Both the position numbers and the translations under genes were made by a program. Below are positions 35,071-42,685 of a stretch of 64,000 bases of DNA, one piece after another (the first letter of the stretch is position 1; every line of letters starts with the position of its first letter). This DNA comes from UBA4582 sp013204195 (GTDB lineage: Bacteria; Pseudomonadota; Gammaproteobacteria; Pseudomonadales; Azotimanducaceae): contig CAWUUH010000005.1 of NCBI GenBank assembly GCA_963925735.1, positions 248,001 through 312,000 of the forward strand, in the 5' to 3' direction. The notes under the pieces were generated by a model, which was given only the letters and a program-made list of their open reading frames with translations, had not been told where the DNA came from and ran no database searches.

Positions 35071-37152
35071 CTAAAGATCTTCGTTAGTAAAATCATAGTC
35101 GAGGCTTTCCAGGGGCATAGAGATATAGTATCCCTGGATGAAATTGACCCCTGCCTGCCACAAGGTCGATAGAACCGCGGGGCTTTCAACCCCTGAAATC
35201 GCCGTCAAAACGCCAGTGGATTGTAGCGACTTCACCATGTCGATCAGGTCTTCCTGCTTTTCTTTACTACCCTCTACCTGTTGGGCAAAAGAGCCGTCGA
35301 GTTTGACATAATCAGGTTTGAGGTGCTTTAGAAGATTGAAAGGATTGAGCGAACAGCCGAAATGGTTGATGGAGGTCTTGAAGTGAAGCTTTGCCAGGCC
35401 CTCAGAAAATTTGGCAGCGTCCTTGATATGGGCAGTCGCTTGTTTTTCATCAAGCTGAAAAATAATCGCGTCACTTGGCAGGCGAGCAGCCTGGAGTGCG
35501 ACAGTGATCCAGGGTAAGAACGACGAGTCAGTCATGGAGGCATGGGTGACATTGATAAACAAGCGAGATTTGCTGCCCTCGGCACGTTTTGCGCTAAGCA
35601 TTTTAATGGATTGTAAAATCACCCAGCGGTCGAGTTTCTCGAGTAAACCGGCGTCTTGAGCCGCGCCAAGAAACTGGACTGGCGGCAGTTCATTGGCATC
35701 TTCATCGAGCAGTCGCAACAAAACCTCAAATAGCTCATCGTCTTCCCCGTGAAGGCTGAGAATCGGCTGGAATAACAAGCGAAAACCAGTGCCCGCGACA
35801 GCTTTTCTGACCAGTCTGGTAATGGTTTCGCGGGTCAGCGTTCGACCCTGTTCGCCGACAGCGGCCTGCTCAATCTGATAAAAGTTCACAGCATTGCTGT
35901 GTTCGTGGCTGGCTGCGGCCTTGTGGGCGCGGGCAATAACTTCCTCGGCAGAGGGTGTGTTTTCACCGATCATCGCCAGGCCGATGCTGGTGGTGATCTG
36001 GAACGATTGGTTTGAAGCCTCAGGCAGATGATCCTCAACCACTGCCCTGATAGTCTCGGCCAGCGCTGCGGCAGCTTCGTTATCTACCCCTTTTACCAGT
36101 AGCGTAAATTCTTCATCACCGAAGCGTGCCATGATATGGTGCGAGTCGACATTTTCGCGCATTAAATGGGCAATCTCGCCGAGAACCAGGTCTGCGCCAG
36201 ATATGCCCGCTGCCACCCGTACTCGAGTAAAGTCGTCGAGGCAGATGTAAAGTAAGGCGAAACCTGATTGGCCGTTAATGGCCTGGTCAACAGCCAACTC
36301 CAGCTGCTCGATAAAGTAGGCTCGATTGTACAGGCCTGTCAGGAAGTCCTGACTTGAGATCTGTCGAATACGATCCTCAAGTTCACTGCTGTCGGTCGTT
36401 GTGCGAAAGATCATCTGGGTGCAAGGTTCGCCGTCATAGGTGGCAGGCAACAACGATAAATTGGCGATAATGCGAGAATCATCGCTGGCAATACAGGTAA
36501 ATGTCTCCTCTGCCACTGGGTTGCTGGCAAAGTCCCGCAAGCAGGTTTTGAACTTTTCCTGGTCTTCGGCCGAGATCAGGTCGATAACCGGAATGCCCGC
36601 AAAATCATCAGGATCTTCGTAACCAAAAAGCTCGCCGTAAGCAGCGTTGGTATAGATATGCATACCCTCATGCACATAGGCGATAGCGGCGTTGGAGCTA
36701 TCCAGCAAGAGCTGATTACGCCGATCGGTTTCGCGTAATTGAACTTCTGCCAAACGCATCGAGCGACGATTGTCGAGGTTGCCCAATTCGCGGTCGATAA
36801 TCAGCATGAGACGCTCATCATCATCATCGAGCGCGACATCGAGCGCGCCGAGTTTCAAGCCGGCAGTGATCGTTGCGGGATCCCGATCCTCGGCGAGCAT
36901 GATGACGGGGATGTCTTTGTCGAGGCTCTTAACCTGACTGATAAGGTACTCGATAGTGAGTCCGTTAACCTCTTGCTTGGCCAGGCACAGATCCCAGTTT
37001 TGGGTGTTGAGCTTGTGCTGCAGGTCGGCAGCGGACGCTAACAAGTGGGCGCGAGTCGCCCGGCCAGCGGTGCGCAGCAAGACGATAAGCTCCTCTGCTC
37101 GGTTCTGTGAACCTTCCAATATCAGCAGCTTAACGGGATTGATTCCGGTCAT
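35071..37152 (-). CDS. FimX-like degenerate REC-PAS-GGDEF-EAL c-di-GMP receptor
   Basis: 693-residue cytoplasmic signalling protein. Domains in order: REC-like (about 1-125), PAS (about 145-265), GGDEF (about 280-435) and EAL (about 455-690). The GGDEF motif is degenerate (GDEEF, residues 345-349). The EAL motif reads EVL (476-478), and the usual DDFG is NHFG (596-599), removing catalytic acids, so neither synthesis nor hydrolysis of c-di-GMP is expected. This pattern, including EVL, and the position beside serB match Pseudomonas FimX, which binds c-di-GMP through its EAL domain and controls type IV pilus assembly through PilB. Pilus genes are not in the window. Confidence 0.85.
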   Translation of the reverse strand: MTGINPVKLLILEGSQNRAEELIVLLRTAGRATRAHLLASAADLQHKLNTQNWDLCLAKQEVNGLTIEYLISQVKSLDKDIPVIMLAEDRDPATITAGLKLGALDVALDDDDERLMLIIDRELGNLDNRRSMRLAEVQLRETDRRNQLLLDSSNAAIAYVHEGMHIYTNAAYGELFGYEDPDDFAGIPVIDLISAEDQEKFKTCLRDFASNPVAEETFTCIASDDSRIIANLSLLPATYDGEPCTQMIFRTTTDSSELEDRIRQISSQDFLTGLYNRAYFIEQLELAVDQAINGQSGFALLYICLDDFTRVRVAAGISGADLVLGEIAHLMRENVDSHHIMARFGDEEFTLLVKGVDNEAAAALAETIRAVVEDHLPEASNQSFQITTSIGLAMIGENTPSAEEVIARAHKAAASHEHSNAVNFYQIEQAAVGEQGRTLTRETITRLVRKAVAGTGFRLLFQPILSLHGEDDELFEVLLRLLDEDANELPPVQFLGAAQDAGLLEKLDRWVILQSIKMLSAKRAEGSKSRLFINVTHASMTDSSFLPWITVALQAARLPSDAIIFQLDEKQATAHIKDAAKFSEGLAKLHFKTSINHFGCSLNPFNLLKHLKPDYVKLDGSFAQQVEGSKEKQEDLIDMVKSLQSTGVLTAISGVESPAVLSTLWQAGVNFIQGYYISMPLESLDYDFTNEDL

Positions 37153-37190
37153 AAACGAGTGAGTGATTGATAAGGCTCGCTACTATATCA

Positions 37191-37213
37191 GATAATTTTA
37201 ATTCGAAATTATC
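37191..37213. repeat. AT-rich inverted repeat between epmB and the FimX-like gene
   Basis: A perfect 8-bp inverted repeat gataattt / aaattatc (37191-37198, 37206-37213) with a 7-base centre lies just downstream of the epmB stop and upstream of the FimX-like start. On the minus strand a TATAGT hexamer follows closely, but no matching -35 is clear. It could be an operator or a weak terminator. Confidence 0.45.
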
Positions 37214-38213
37214 AGAATGGATGAATGGCTAAGCTCGTTTTCGACGCTTCGCCGGGAATTTCGCGCACGAGTCGCGGTACCAGATAGCCGGGAAGCTGCT
37301 TGACGACCTCCGCCATCAGCGCTCGTGCCTGTTGCTCGGGAAGGTCAAAGTGCGCGGCACCAGCGACCTTGTCGAGCACATGGAGATAATAAGGGAGTAC
37401 GCCAATCTTGAAGAGCTGGCGTGAGAGGCTCGTCAGGGTCTCAACATTATCATTGATGCCGCGAAGCAAGACGCTTTGGTTGAGTAGGGTGGCGCCTGCG
37501 GCTTTTAACCGACGAGCGGCATCCGAGACGGAGTGATCGAGCTCGTCGGGGTGATTACTATGCCAGACCATGACAATATTGAGCCTCGTTTGTTCGATCC
37601 ATTCGACGAGTTCGGCGTCGACTCGCTGCGGGATTACGATGGGTAAGCGAGTATGCACGCGCAGCGTCGTCAAATGGGGGATGGCAGCGAGCTGCTTGGC
37701 GATATTTGCGAGTCGCCGGTTGCTGAGCAGCAAAGGATCTCCGCCGCTTAAGATGACCTCTTGTATCGAAGGGTCACTTTTGACATTTTCGATAATATTT
37801 TCCCAGTCTGTGGTGGTTGGCTGGAAGCTCTGGTAGGGAAAGTGACGGCGAAAGCAGTAGCGGCAATTAATCGCGCAAGCGCCGGTAGCAACCACCAATA
37901 CCCGGCCCTGATACTTTTGTATGAGGCCGCTGCCTCTCGCATGCTCAAGTTCCTCCAGAGGATGGCTGCTGTAGCCTGGGACGACCAGTGACTCCTGGGG
38001 TTGCGGTAAAACTTGCAGCAACAATGGGTCAAGGGCATTGCCGGGTTTGATTCGGGCAAGATATGGCCAAGGGACTAGAAGTGGAAATGATGATTGGTAG
38101 TGGGGCAGTTCAATGTTGAGGATTTCGGCTAACTGGGCCGGATCGGTAACCGCGCTTTTCAGGAGCGCTTGCCAAGATTGAGTCTGCCAACTGACGTCTG
38201 TTAGCGGTATCAT
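37212..38213 (-). CDS. epmB: EF-P (R)-beta-lysine-forming aminomutase EpmB
   Basis: 333-residue radical-SAM enzyme of the KamA/lysine 2,3-aminomutase family that turns (S)-alpha-lysine into (R)-beta-lysine for EF-P modification. The radical-SAM cluster motif CAINCRYCFRR (CxxxCxxC) and ILSGGDPLLLSN are clear. The frame is open upstream to 38348, but MIPLTDVSWQTQSWQ is the family start (ATG 38213). It is divergent from efp with only 34 bp between start codons, so the promoters of the two genes must overlap or lie in coding sequence. Confidence 0.93.
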   Translation of the reverse strand: MIPLTDVSWQTQSWQALLKSAVTDPAQLAEILNIELPHYQSSFPLLVPWPYLARIKPGNALDPLLLQVLPQPQESLVVPGYSSHPLEELEHARGSGLIQKYQGRVLVVATGACAINCRYCFRRHFPYQSFQPTTTDWENIIENVKSDPSIQEVILSGGDPLLLSNRRLANIAKQLAAIPHLTTLRVHTRLPIVIPQRVDAELVEWIEQTRLNIVMVWHSNHPDELDHSVSDAARRLKAAGATLLNQSVLLRGINDNVETLTSLSRQLFKIGVLPYYLHVLDKVAGAAHFDLPEQQARALMAEVVKQLPGYLVPRLVREIPGEASKTSLAIHPF

Positions 38214-38247
38214 GAGGGTCTTCGCATTAAACAAAAGAGAGTAATTG

Positions 38248-38820
38248 ATGGCGAGCTTTTCTACCAATGAATTTAAATCTGGGCTTAAAGTGATGCTGGA
38301 AGGCGATCCATGCTCGATTGTTGAGAATGAGTTTGTTAAGCCAGGCAAAGGTCAGGCGTTCAGTCGGGTCAAGTTGCGTAACCTCAAGACTGGCCGGGTT
38401 TGGGAGCGTACGTTCAAGTCGGGTGAGTCGTTAGAGGGTGCTGATGTCCTCGAAATCGATATGGAGTACATGTACAACGACAGTGAGTACTGGCACTTCA
38501 TGAAAACTGACGGCAGTTTCGAGCAAATGGGTGCTGATAAAGCGGCTGTCAGCGATTGCCTGAACTGGTTGAAGGAGCAGAACACGTATTTGGTGACGCT
38601 TTGGAATGATATGCCGATCGCTGTTACCCCGCCTAACTTTGTTGAGCTGGTGGTTGTCGAGACCGACCCAGGCCTGAAGGGTGATACTGCCCAAGGAGGC
38701 ACCAAGCCGGCAACCCTGAGTACCGGTGCCGTGGTCAAGGTGCCACTCTTCATTAATATCGGCGAAATAGTCAAAGTCGATACTCGTACCGGGGAATACC
38801 AGAATCGGGTCAAGGCCTGA
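38248..38820 (+). CDS. efp: Translation elongation factor P
   Basis: 190-residue EF-P, which enters stalled ribosomes to speed peptide bonds at proline runs. The KOW-like domain I carries the modification loop EFVKPGKGQAF with Lys34, the residue lysylated in E. coli; domains II and III follow, ending in the conserved GEIVKVDTRTGEY. Start ATG at 38248 with AGAGAG upstream; a TTG 3 bases earlier is less likely. epmB on one side and epmA on the other form a complete beta-lysylation cassette. EpmC, the optional hydroxylase, is not present here. Confidence 0.97.
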   Translation: MASFSTNEFKSGLKVMLEGDPCSIVENEFVKPGKGQAFSRVKLRNLKTGRVWERTFKSGESLEGADVLEIDMEYMYNDSEYWHFMKTDGSFEQMGADKAAVSDCLNWLKEQNTYLVTLWNDMPIAVTPPNFVELVVVETDPGLKGDTAQGGTKPATLSTGAVVKVPLFINIGEIVKVDTRTGEYQNRVKA

Positions 38821-38823
38821 CCC

Positions 38824-39795
38824 ATGGACTGGCAGGCGTCTACTGGCAAACTTGCCTTGCAACAACGTTCCCGCTTGTTAACGCTGGTAAGAAACTTTTT
38901 TCTTCGGCGCCAGGTGCTTGAGGTCTCGACCCCGGTACTGGGCGCTGCTGGCGTGAGCGACGTTCACCTAGAAAACCTGATCGTGGCGTCGCCGGCGCGA
39001 GACTACTATCTGCAGACATCTCCTGAATACGCGATGAAACGTCTGTTGGCATCTGGCAGTGGTCCCATTTACCAGCTTGGGCCAGTGTTTCGTGGTGCTG
39101 AAATCGGTCATCGGCACAACATTGAATTCACCATGCTCGAATGGTACCGGCCTGGATTTACTTTGGCAGGGCTGATGCTCGAGGTGGTGGCTCTCATCAC
39201 GGCCGGTGCGCGCCTGTTCGATTGTGATATCAAGTCTCCGGTGCTGGTCACTTACGGGGATCTGTTTGCTCGTCAATTCGGTGTTAACCCCCATCGAGCG
39301 AGTCTGGCGGTCCTGCAAGGCCTGGCGCAGGCACAGGATATTGCCGTCGATCACATTACCGATCATGGTGACCAGGCAACCATTAATGACTATCTTGACA
39401 CCCTGTTTTCTGCCGCCATTGAGCCTGGACTTGACGACCTGACGGTTGTCAGCGACTTCCCGGCAGGCCAGGCAGCTTTGGCTCGAATTTATGCAGATGA
39501 ACATAATGATCCAGTGGCAGAGCGGGCCGAGATCTACTGGCACGGATGCGAGCTGGCTAACGGCTATGCCGAACTTGTGGATCCGGTAGCGTTGCGGGGT
39601 CGTCTGCTCAAGAATAACGAATGGCGGGCGACTCGTGGCTTACACAGCGTCGCTCTGGATGAGAAGCTTCTGGCCGCGATAGCCTTTATGCCGGCTAGCG
39701 CTGGGGTTGCGATGGGATTCGACCGACTCTTAATGCAGGTCACCGGACGATCCCATATTGACGAGGTCATCAGTTTTACTGCAGCGCGGCTTTAG
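38824..39795 (+). CDS. epmA: EF-P lysine ligase EpmA (PoxA/GenX)
   Basis: 323-residue paralogue of the class II lysyl-tRNA synthetase catalytic core. It ligates (R)-beta-lysine to Lys34 of EF-P. Class II motif 2 is seen as PIYQLGPVFRGAEIGHRHNIEFTMLEW (shown split: FRGAE and HNIEFTMLEWY) and motif 3 as GVAMGFDRLLM. The N-terminal anticodon-binding domain of LysRS is absent, as expected. It begins 3 bp after efp, so it is almost certainly co-transcribed. Its TAG stop shares four bases (ttag) with the stop of convergent psd. Confidence 0.95.
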   Translation: MDWQASTGKLALQQRSRLLTLVRNFFLRRQVLEVSTPVLGAAGVSDVHLENLIVASPARDYYLQTSPEYAMKRLLASGSGPIYQLGPVFRGAEIGHRHNIEFTMLEWYRPGFTLAGLMLEVVALITAGARLFDCDIKSPVLVTYGDLFARQFGVNPHRASLAVLQGLAQAQDIAVDHITDHGDQATINDYLDTLFSAAIEPGLDDLTVVSDFPAGQAALARIYADEHNDPVAERAEIYWHGCELANGYAELVDPVALRGRLLKNNEWRATRGLHSVALDEKLLAAIAFMPASAGVAMGFDRLLMQVTGRSHIDEVISFTAARL

Positions 39796-40616
39796 GATGC
39801 CTGTTTGTTTCGCGCCAGAGCCTGGCCCATTTTGACGAGATCCTGCTCGCCAACCTGCCATTCCACGCGGCGCTCCAGGAGGACGATGGCGGTTGAGCCC
39901 ATCAGAAATTTGCCGAGTTCATCGCCTTGATCAATTTGTTGGGCTGGCGTGAATGTTTCTTGGCAAAGTTTGCCAGCAGGATAGGGTACTTCTCGCCAGG
40001 GTGTCTGGATCCCCGCGACGATCATGGCACCTACCATGACCACGGCCATAGCGCCGAACTCAGTGTCGAAGTGCATCACATAGCGCTCATTGTCGGCAAA
40101 TAAATCAGGAACGGCCTGCGCGGTCGCGTCGTTCACTGAAAACAGTTTGCCGGGTACGTAAGTCCCCGAATTTAATTGTCCCGCAACAGGGTTGTGAACG
40201 CGGTGGTAATCCTTGGGCGACAGATAAATCGTGACAAAGCTGCCGTTGTGGAAACGGCTGGCATCGGCGCTGGCAAGCAATTTTTCCACGGAATAGTTGA
40301 GGCCTTTGGCTTGAATAATCTGGTTGCCATTAATGTCGCCGCAGGCGGACACGCAGCCGTCAGCGGGCGAGCTGACCAGGCCGCTGATTGGGCGTAGGCC
40401 AGGTTTGAGTCGGCGTGAAAAAAACGCGTTGAAGGTCGGATAATCTGCCAGGTTGGCGGATTCGGCTTCAGTCATATCGACGTTGAAGAGGCGAACAATG
40501 ACTCGAATAAAGGTATTTTTGATCCAGGTTACCCGTGATGACGCCACCAGGCCGACCAGGCGTGACAGTAGGTGTTGGGGAATCAGATACTGCACGCGAA
40601 TAAACAGCCGGCTCAT
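39792..40616 (-). CDS. psd: Phosphatidylserine decarboxylase Psd
   Basis: 274-residue proenzyme that makes phosphatidylethanolamine. The cleavage motif that yields the pyruvoyl group is GKFLMGSTAIVL, so the usual LGST is MGST here; the self-cleavage Gly-Ser pair is intact. Other conserved blocks are PADGCVSACG, YLSPKDYHRVH with catalytic Asp and His, and FDTEFGAMA. The frame is open to 40730, but the ATG at 40616 aligns with the E. coli N-terminus (MSRLFIRVQYLIPQHLL). In E. coli rsgA separates psd and orn; here rsgA is not present between them. Confidence 0.94.
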   Translation of the reverse strand: MSRLFIRVQYLIPQHLLSRLVGLVASSRVTWIKNTFIRVIVRLFNVDMTEAESANLADYPTFNAFFSRRLKPGLRPISGLVSSPADGCVSACGDINGNQIIQAKGLNYSVEKLLASADASRFHNGSFVTIYLSPKDYHRVHNPVAGQLNSGTYVPGKLFSVNDATAQAVPDLFADNERYVMHFDTEFGAMAVVMVGAMIVAGIQTPWREVPYPAGKLCQETFTPAQQIDQGDELGKFLMGSTAIVLLERRVEWQVGEQDLVKMGQALARNKQAS

Positions 40617-40917
40617 CGGTCGATGACCGCAGTTGCTGTAAAATGTCTCGGCATTGCAAGGTAGCGCGCAGTCGGTTGGGTTGCTAACTGCCGTGCTGAC
40701 GACCGCGTTAATAATACGGATAGGCTGCATGGCTGCATGAATTCAATCACAGATGGCGGCATAGGTGGCCCAAAATTGGTGTAAAAAGCATTCTACGGGA
40801 TGGAGCGCCTCCTGTGCCAATGCTGATTATGTTGTGGCGCTAAACTTACCCTGCGTCCAGCGGGCTAAATCAGTTAAGATATCAGCCTTTTAGTGCGAGT
40901 GGCGGAAGGGTTTGAAG

Positions 40918-41466
40918 ATGGCATATTCGGAAAATCTGGTTTGGATGGACCTTGAAATGACGGGCCTGGATCCAGAGGTTGAACGCATTCTGGAAATCGC
41001 GACCATCATCACCGATTCATCTCTGAATGTCATCGCGGAGGGACCGGTACTTTGCGTTGCCCAGCCGCAGTCATTGTTGGATGCCATGGATGCGTGGAAT
41101 ACGTCTCATCATACGGCCTCGGGTCTGGTTGACCGGGTCAAGCGCGAAGGCGTCAGCGAGCAGGTGGCCGCAGAACAAACCCTAGCGTTCATTCAACAGC
41201 ACGTGGAACCGGGCCAGTCGCCACTGTGTGGCAACTCTATCGGCCAGGACCGGCGGTTTTTAGTCAAGTATATGCCTAAGCTTGAATCCTACCTGCACTA
41301 TCGCAACATTGATGTTAGTACGGTAAAAGAGCTTGCCGTGCGTTGGCGGCCGGACGTCCATCAGAATGTTAAGAAAACCGGAGCCCATCGCGCGGTTGAT
41401 GATATTCGAGAGTCGATTGCCGAGTTGCAAGTTTACCGTCAGCAATTCTTTCGGCTCGCGCCTTAG
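40918..41466 (+). CDS. orn: Oligoribonuclease Orn
   Basis: 182-residue DEDDh exonuclease that clears 2- to 5-nucleotide RNAs, including pGpG from c-di-GMP breakdown. Motifs: VWMDLEMTGLD (DxE), CGNSIGQDRRFL and HRAVDDIRESI (His-x4-Asp). The start is ATG at 40918 with GGAAGGG upstream; a TTG six bases earlier is less likely. Its stop shares four bases (ttag) with convergent queG. Together with the FimX-like protein in this window it belongs to c-di-GMP physiology, but this linkage is by content and not by operon. Confidence 0.96.
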   Translation: MAYSENLVWMDLEMTGLDPEVERILEIATIITDSSLNVIAEGPVLCVAQPQSLLDAMDAWNTSHHTASGLVDRVKREGVSEQVAAEQTLAFIQQHVEPGQSPLCGNSIGQDRRFLVKYMPKLESYLHYRNIDVSTVKELAVRWRPDVHQNVKKTGAHRAVDDIRESIAELQVYRQQFFRLAP

Positions 41467-42581
41467 CTGCTGGGATTGGGTCGCCGTTCGTCCAGTGCCG
41501 CCATCGCCCAGGTCATATGTTCCTGCACCAGTGGCGGGGCTGCAGCCAGGTGAGTGGCGAGCACCTGATACACCCTTTCGTCAAAGTCACAGTTCCCTAA
41601 TGCCACCGCGATGTTGCGGCGCCAACCCAGATAGCCTGTGCGCCTGATGGCAGAACCTTCCGTTCGGCTTAAGAACTCCGTTTCACTCCAGAGGAACAGC
41701 TCTATTAGCGTGCTGGCGTCTAGTTCGTTGCGGGGATTGAAGTCTGTGACTGAACTCACCTGGGCAAATTTGTTCCAGGGACAAAACAATTGGCAGTCGT
41801 CACAGCCAAAGATGCGGTTGCCCATGGGAGCGCGAAATTCGGTGGGTATGCTGCCTCGATGTTCGATCGTCAAATACGAAATACAGCGCCGAGCATCGAG
41901 TTGGTACGGGGCAATAATCGCGGCTGTGGGGCAGACCTCGATGCACCGATTACAGGAGCCGCAATGATTGCTGGTTTGAGGTTGGCTCAGCGTCAGGGGC
42001 AGATCCGTGAAGATTTCTGCCAGGAAAAAGAATGAACCGGCAGTCTGGTTGAGCAGCAGCGTATTCTTGCCAATCCAGCCGAGTCCAGACTTCTCGGCCA
42101 GCGCCTTTTCGAGAATGGGTGCGCTGTCAGTGAAGACCCGGGCGCTGTGATGGTCTATGCCATGGTCGAGCAAATAGTCGTTGATGCGTTTCCAGAGTTT
42201 GACCAGCCTGCGGCGAATCACTTTGTGGTAATCACGGCCGAGGGCATAACGCGCGACATAAGCGTCTGCGGGGGATTCGAGTTGTGCCAGCGGTTCGGTC
42301 CCGGCAGGTAAATAATCCATGCGCAGTGTGATCACGCGGGTAACACCTGGCACCAATTCAGCGGGTCGACTACGCATTCGACCGTGGTGCCCCATATAGG
42401 CCATCTCGCCATGAAAGCCCTTATCCAGCCAAGTTTGCAGGCGGGCCTCATGGTCACCGAGGTCCGTGTCAGTAATGCCGACCTGCTGAAACCCTAACTC
42501 CTGAGCCCAGCTTTCCAGTTGGCGGCCAAGAGTTTGATAGACCGCCTGGGACTCCTGGTCTGTGTGGGGGATTGTTGACAT
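41463..42581 (-). CDS. queG: Epoxyqueuosine reductase QueG
   Basis: 372-residue cobalamin-dependent enzyme that reduces epoxyqueuosine to queuosine in tRNA wobble positions. The two ferredoxin-type cluster motifs are visible: CGSCNRCIEVCPTAAI and CDDCQLFCPWN. The catalytic-region Asp in ARVFTDSAPILEKALAEKSG also fits. The frame is open to 42779, overlapping nnr, but the ATG at 42581 gives the family N-terminus. It is divergent from nnr by about 100 bp. The C-terminal HEAT-like tail is short. Confidence 0.93.
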   Translation of the reverse strand: MSTIPHTDQESQAVYQTLGRQLESWAQELGFQQVGITDTDLGDHEARLQTWLDKGFHGEMAYMGHHGRMRSRPAELVPGVTRVITLRMDYLPAGTEPLAQLESPADAYVARYALGRDYHKVIRRRLVKLWKRINDYLLDHGIDHHSARVFTDSAPILEKALAEKSGLGWIGKNTLLLNQTAGSFFFLAEIFTDLPLTLSQPQTSNHCGSCNRCIEVCPTAAIIAPYQLDARRCISYLTIEHRGSIPTEFRAPMGNRIFGCDDCQLFCPWNKFAQVSSVTDFNPRNELDASTLIELFLWSETEFLSRTEGSAIRRTGYLGWRRNIAVALGNCDFDERVYQVLATHLAAAPPLVQEHMTWAMAALDERRPNPSS

Positions 42582-42685
42582 AAGTACTGGTTTCGCAAAA
42601 AAGGCTTCGAAAGGCGTTTTTCTAGACGCTATGGGCGCTGCATACCTTATAATTGCGGTATCTGAATTGCCACGAAAACCATACT

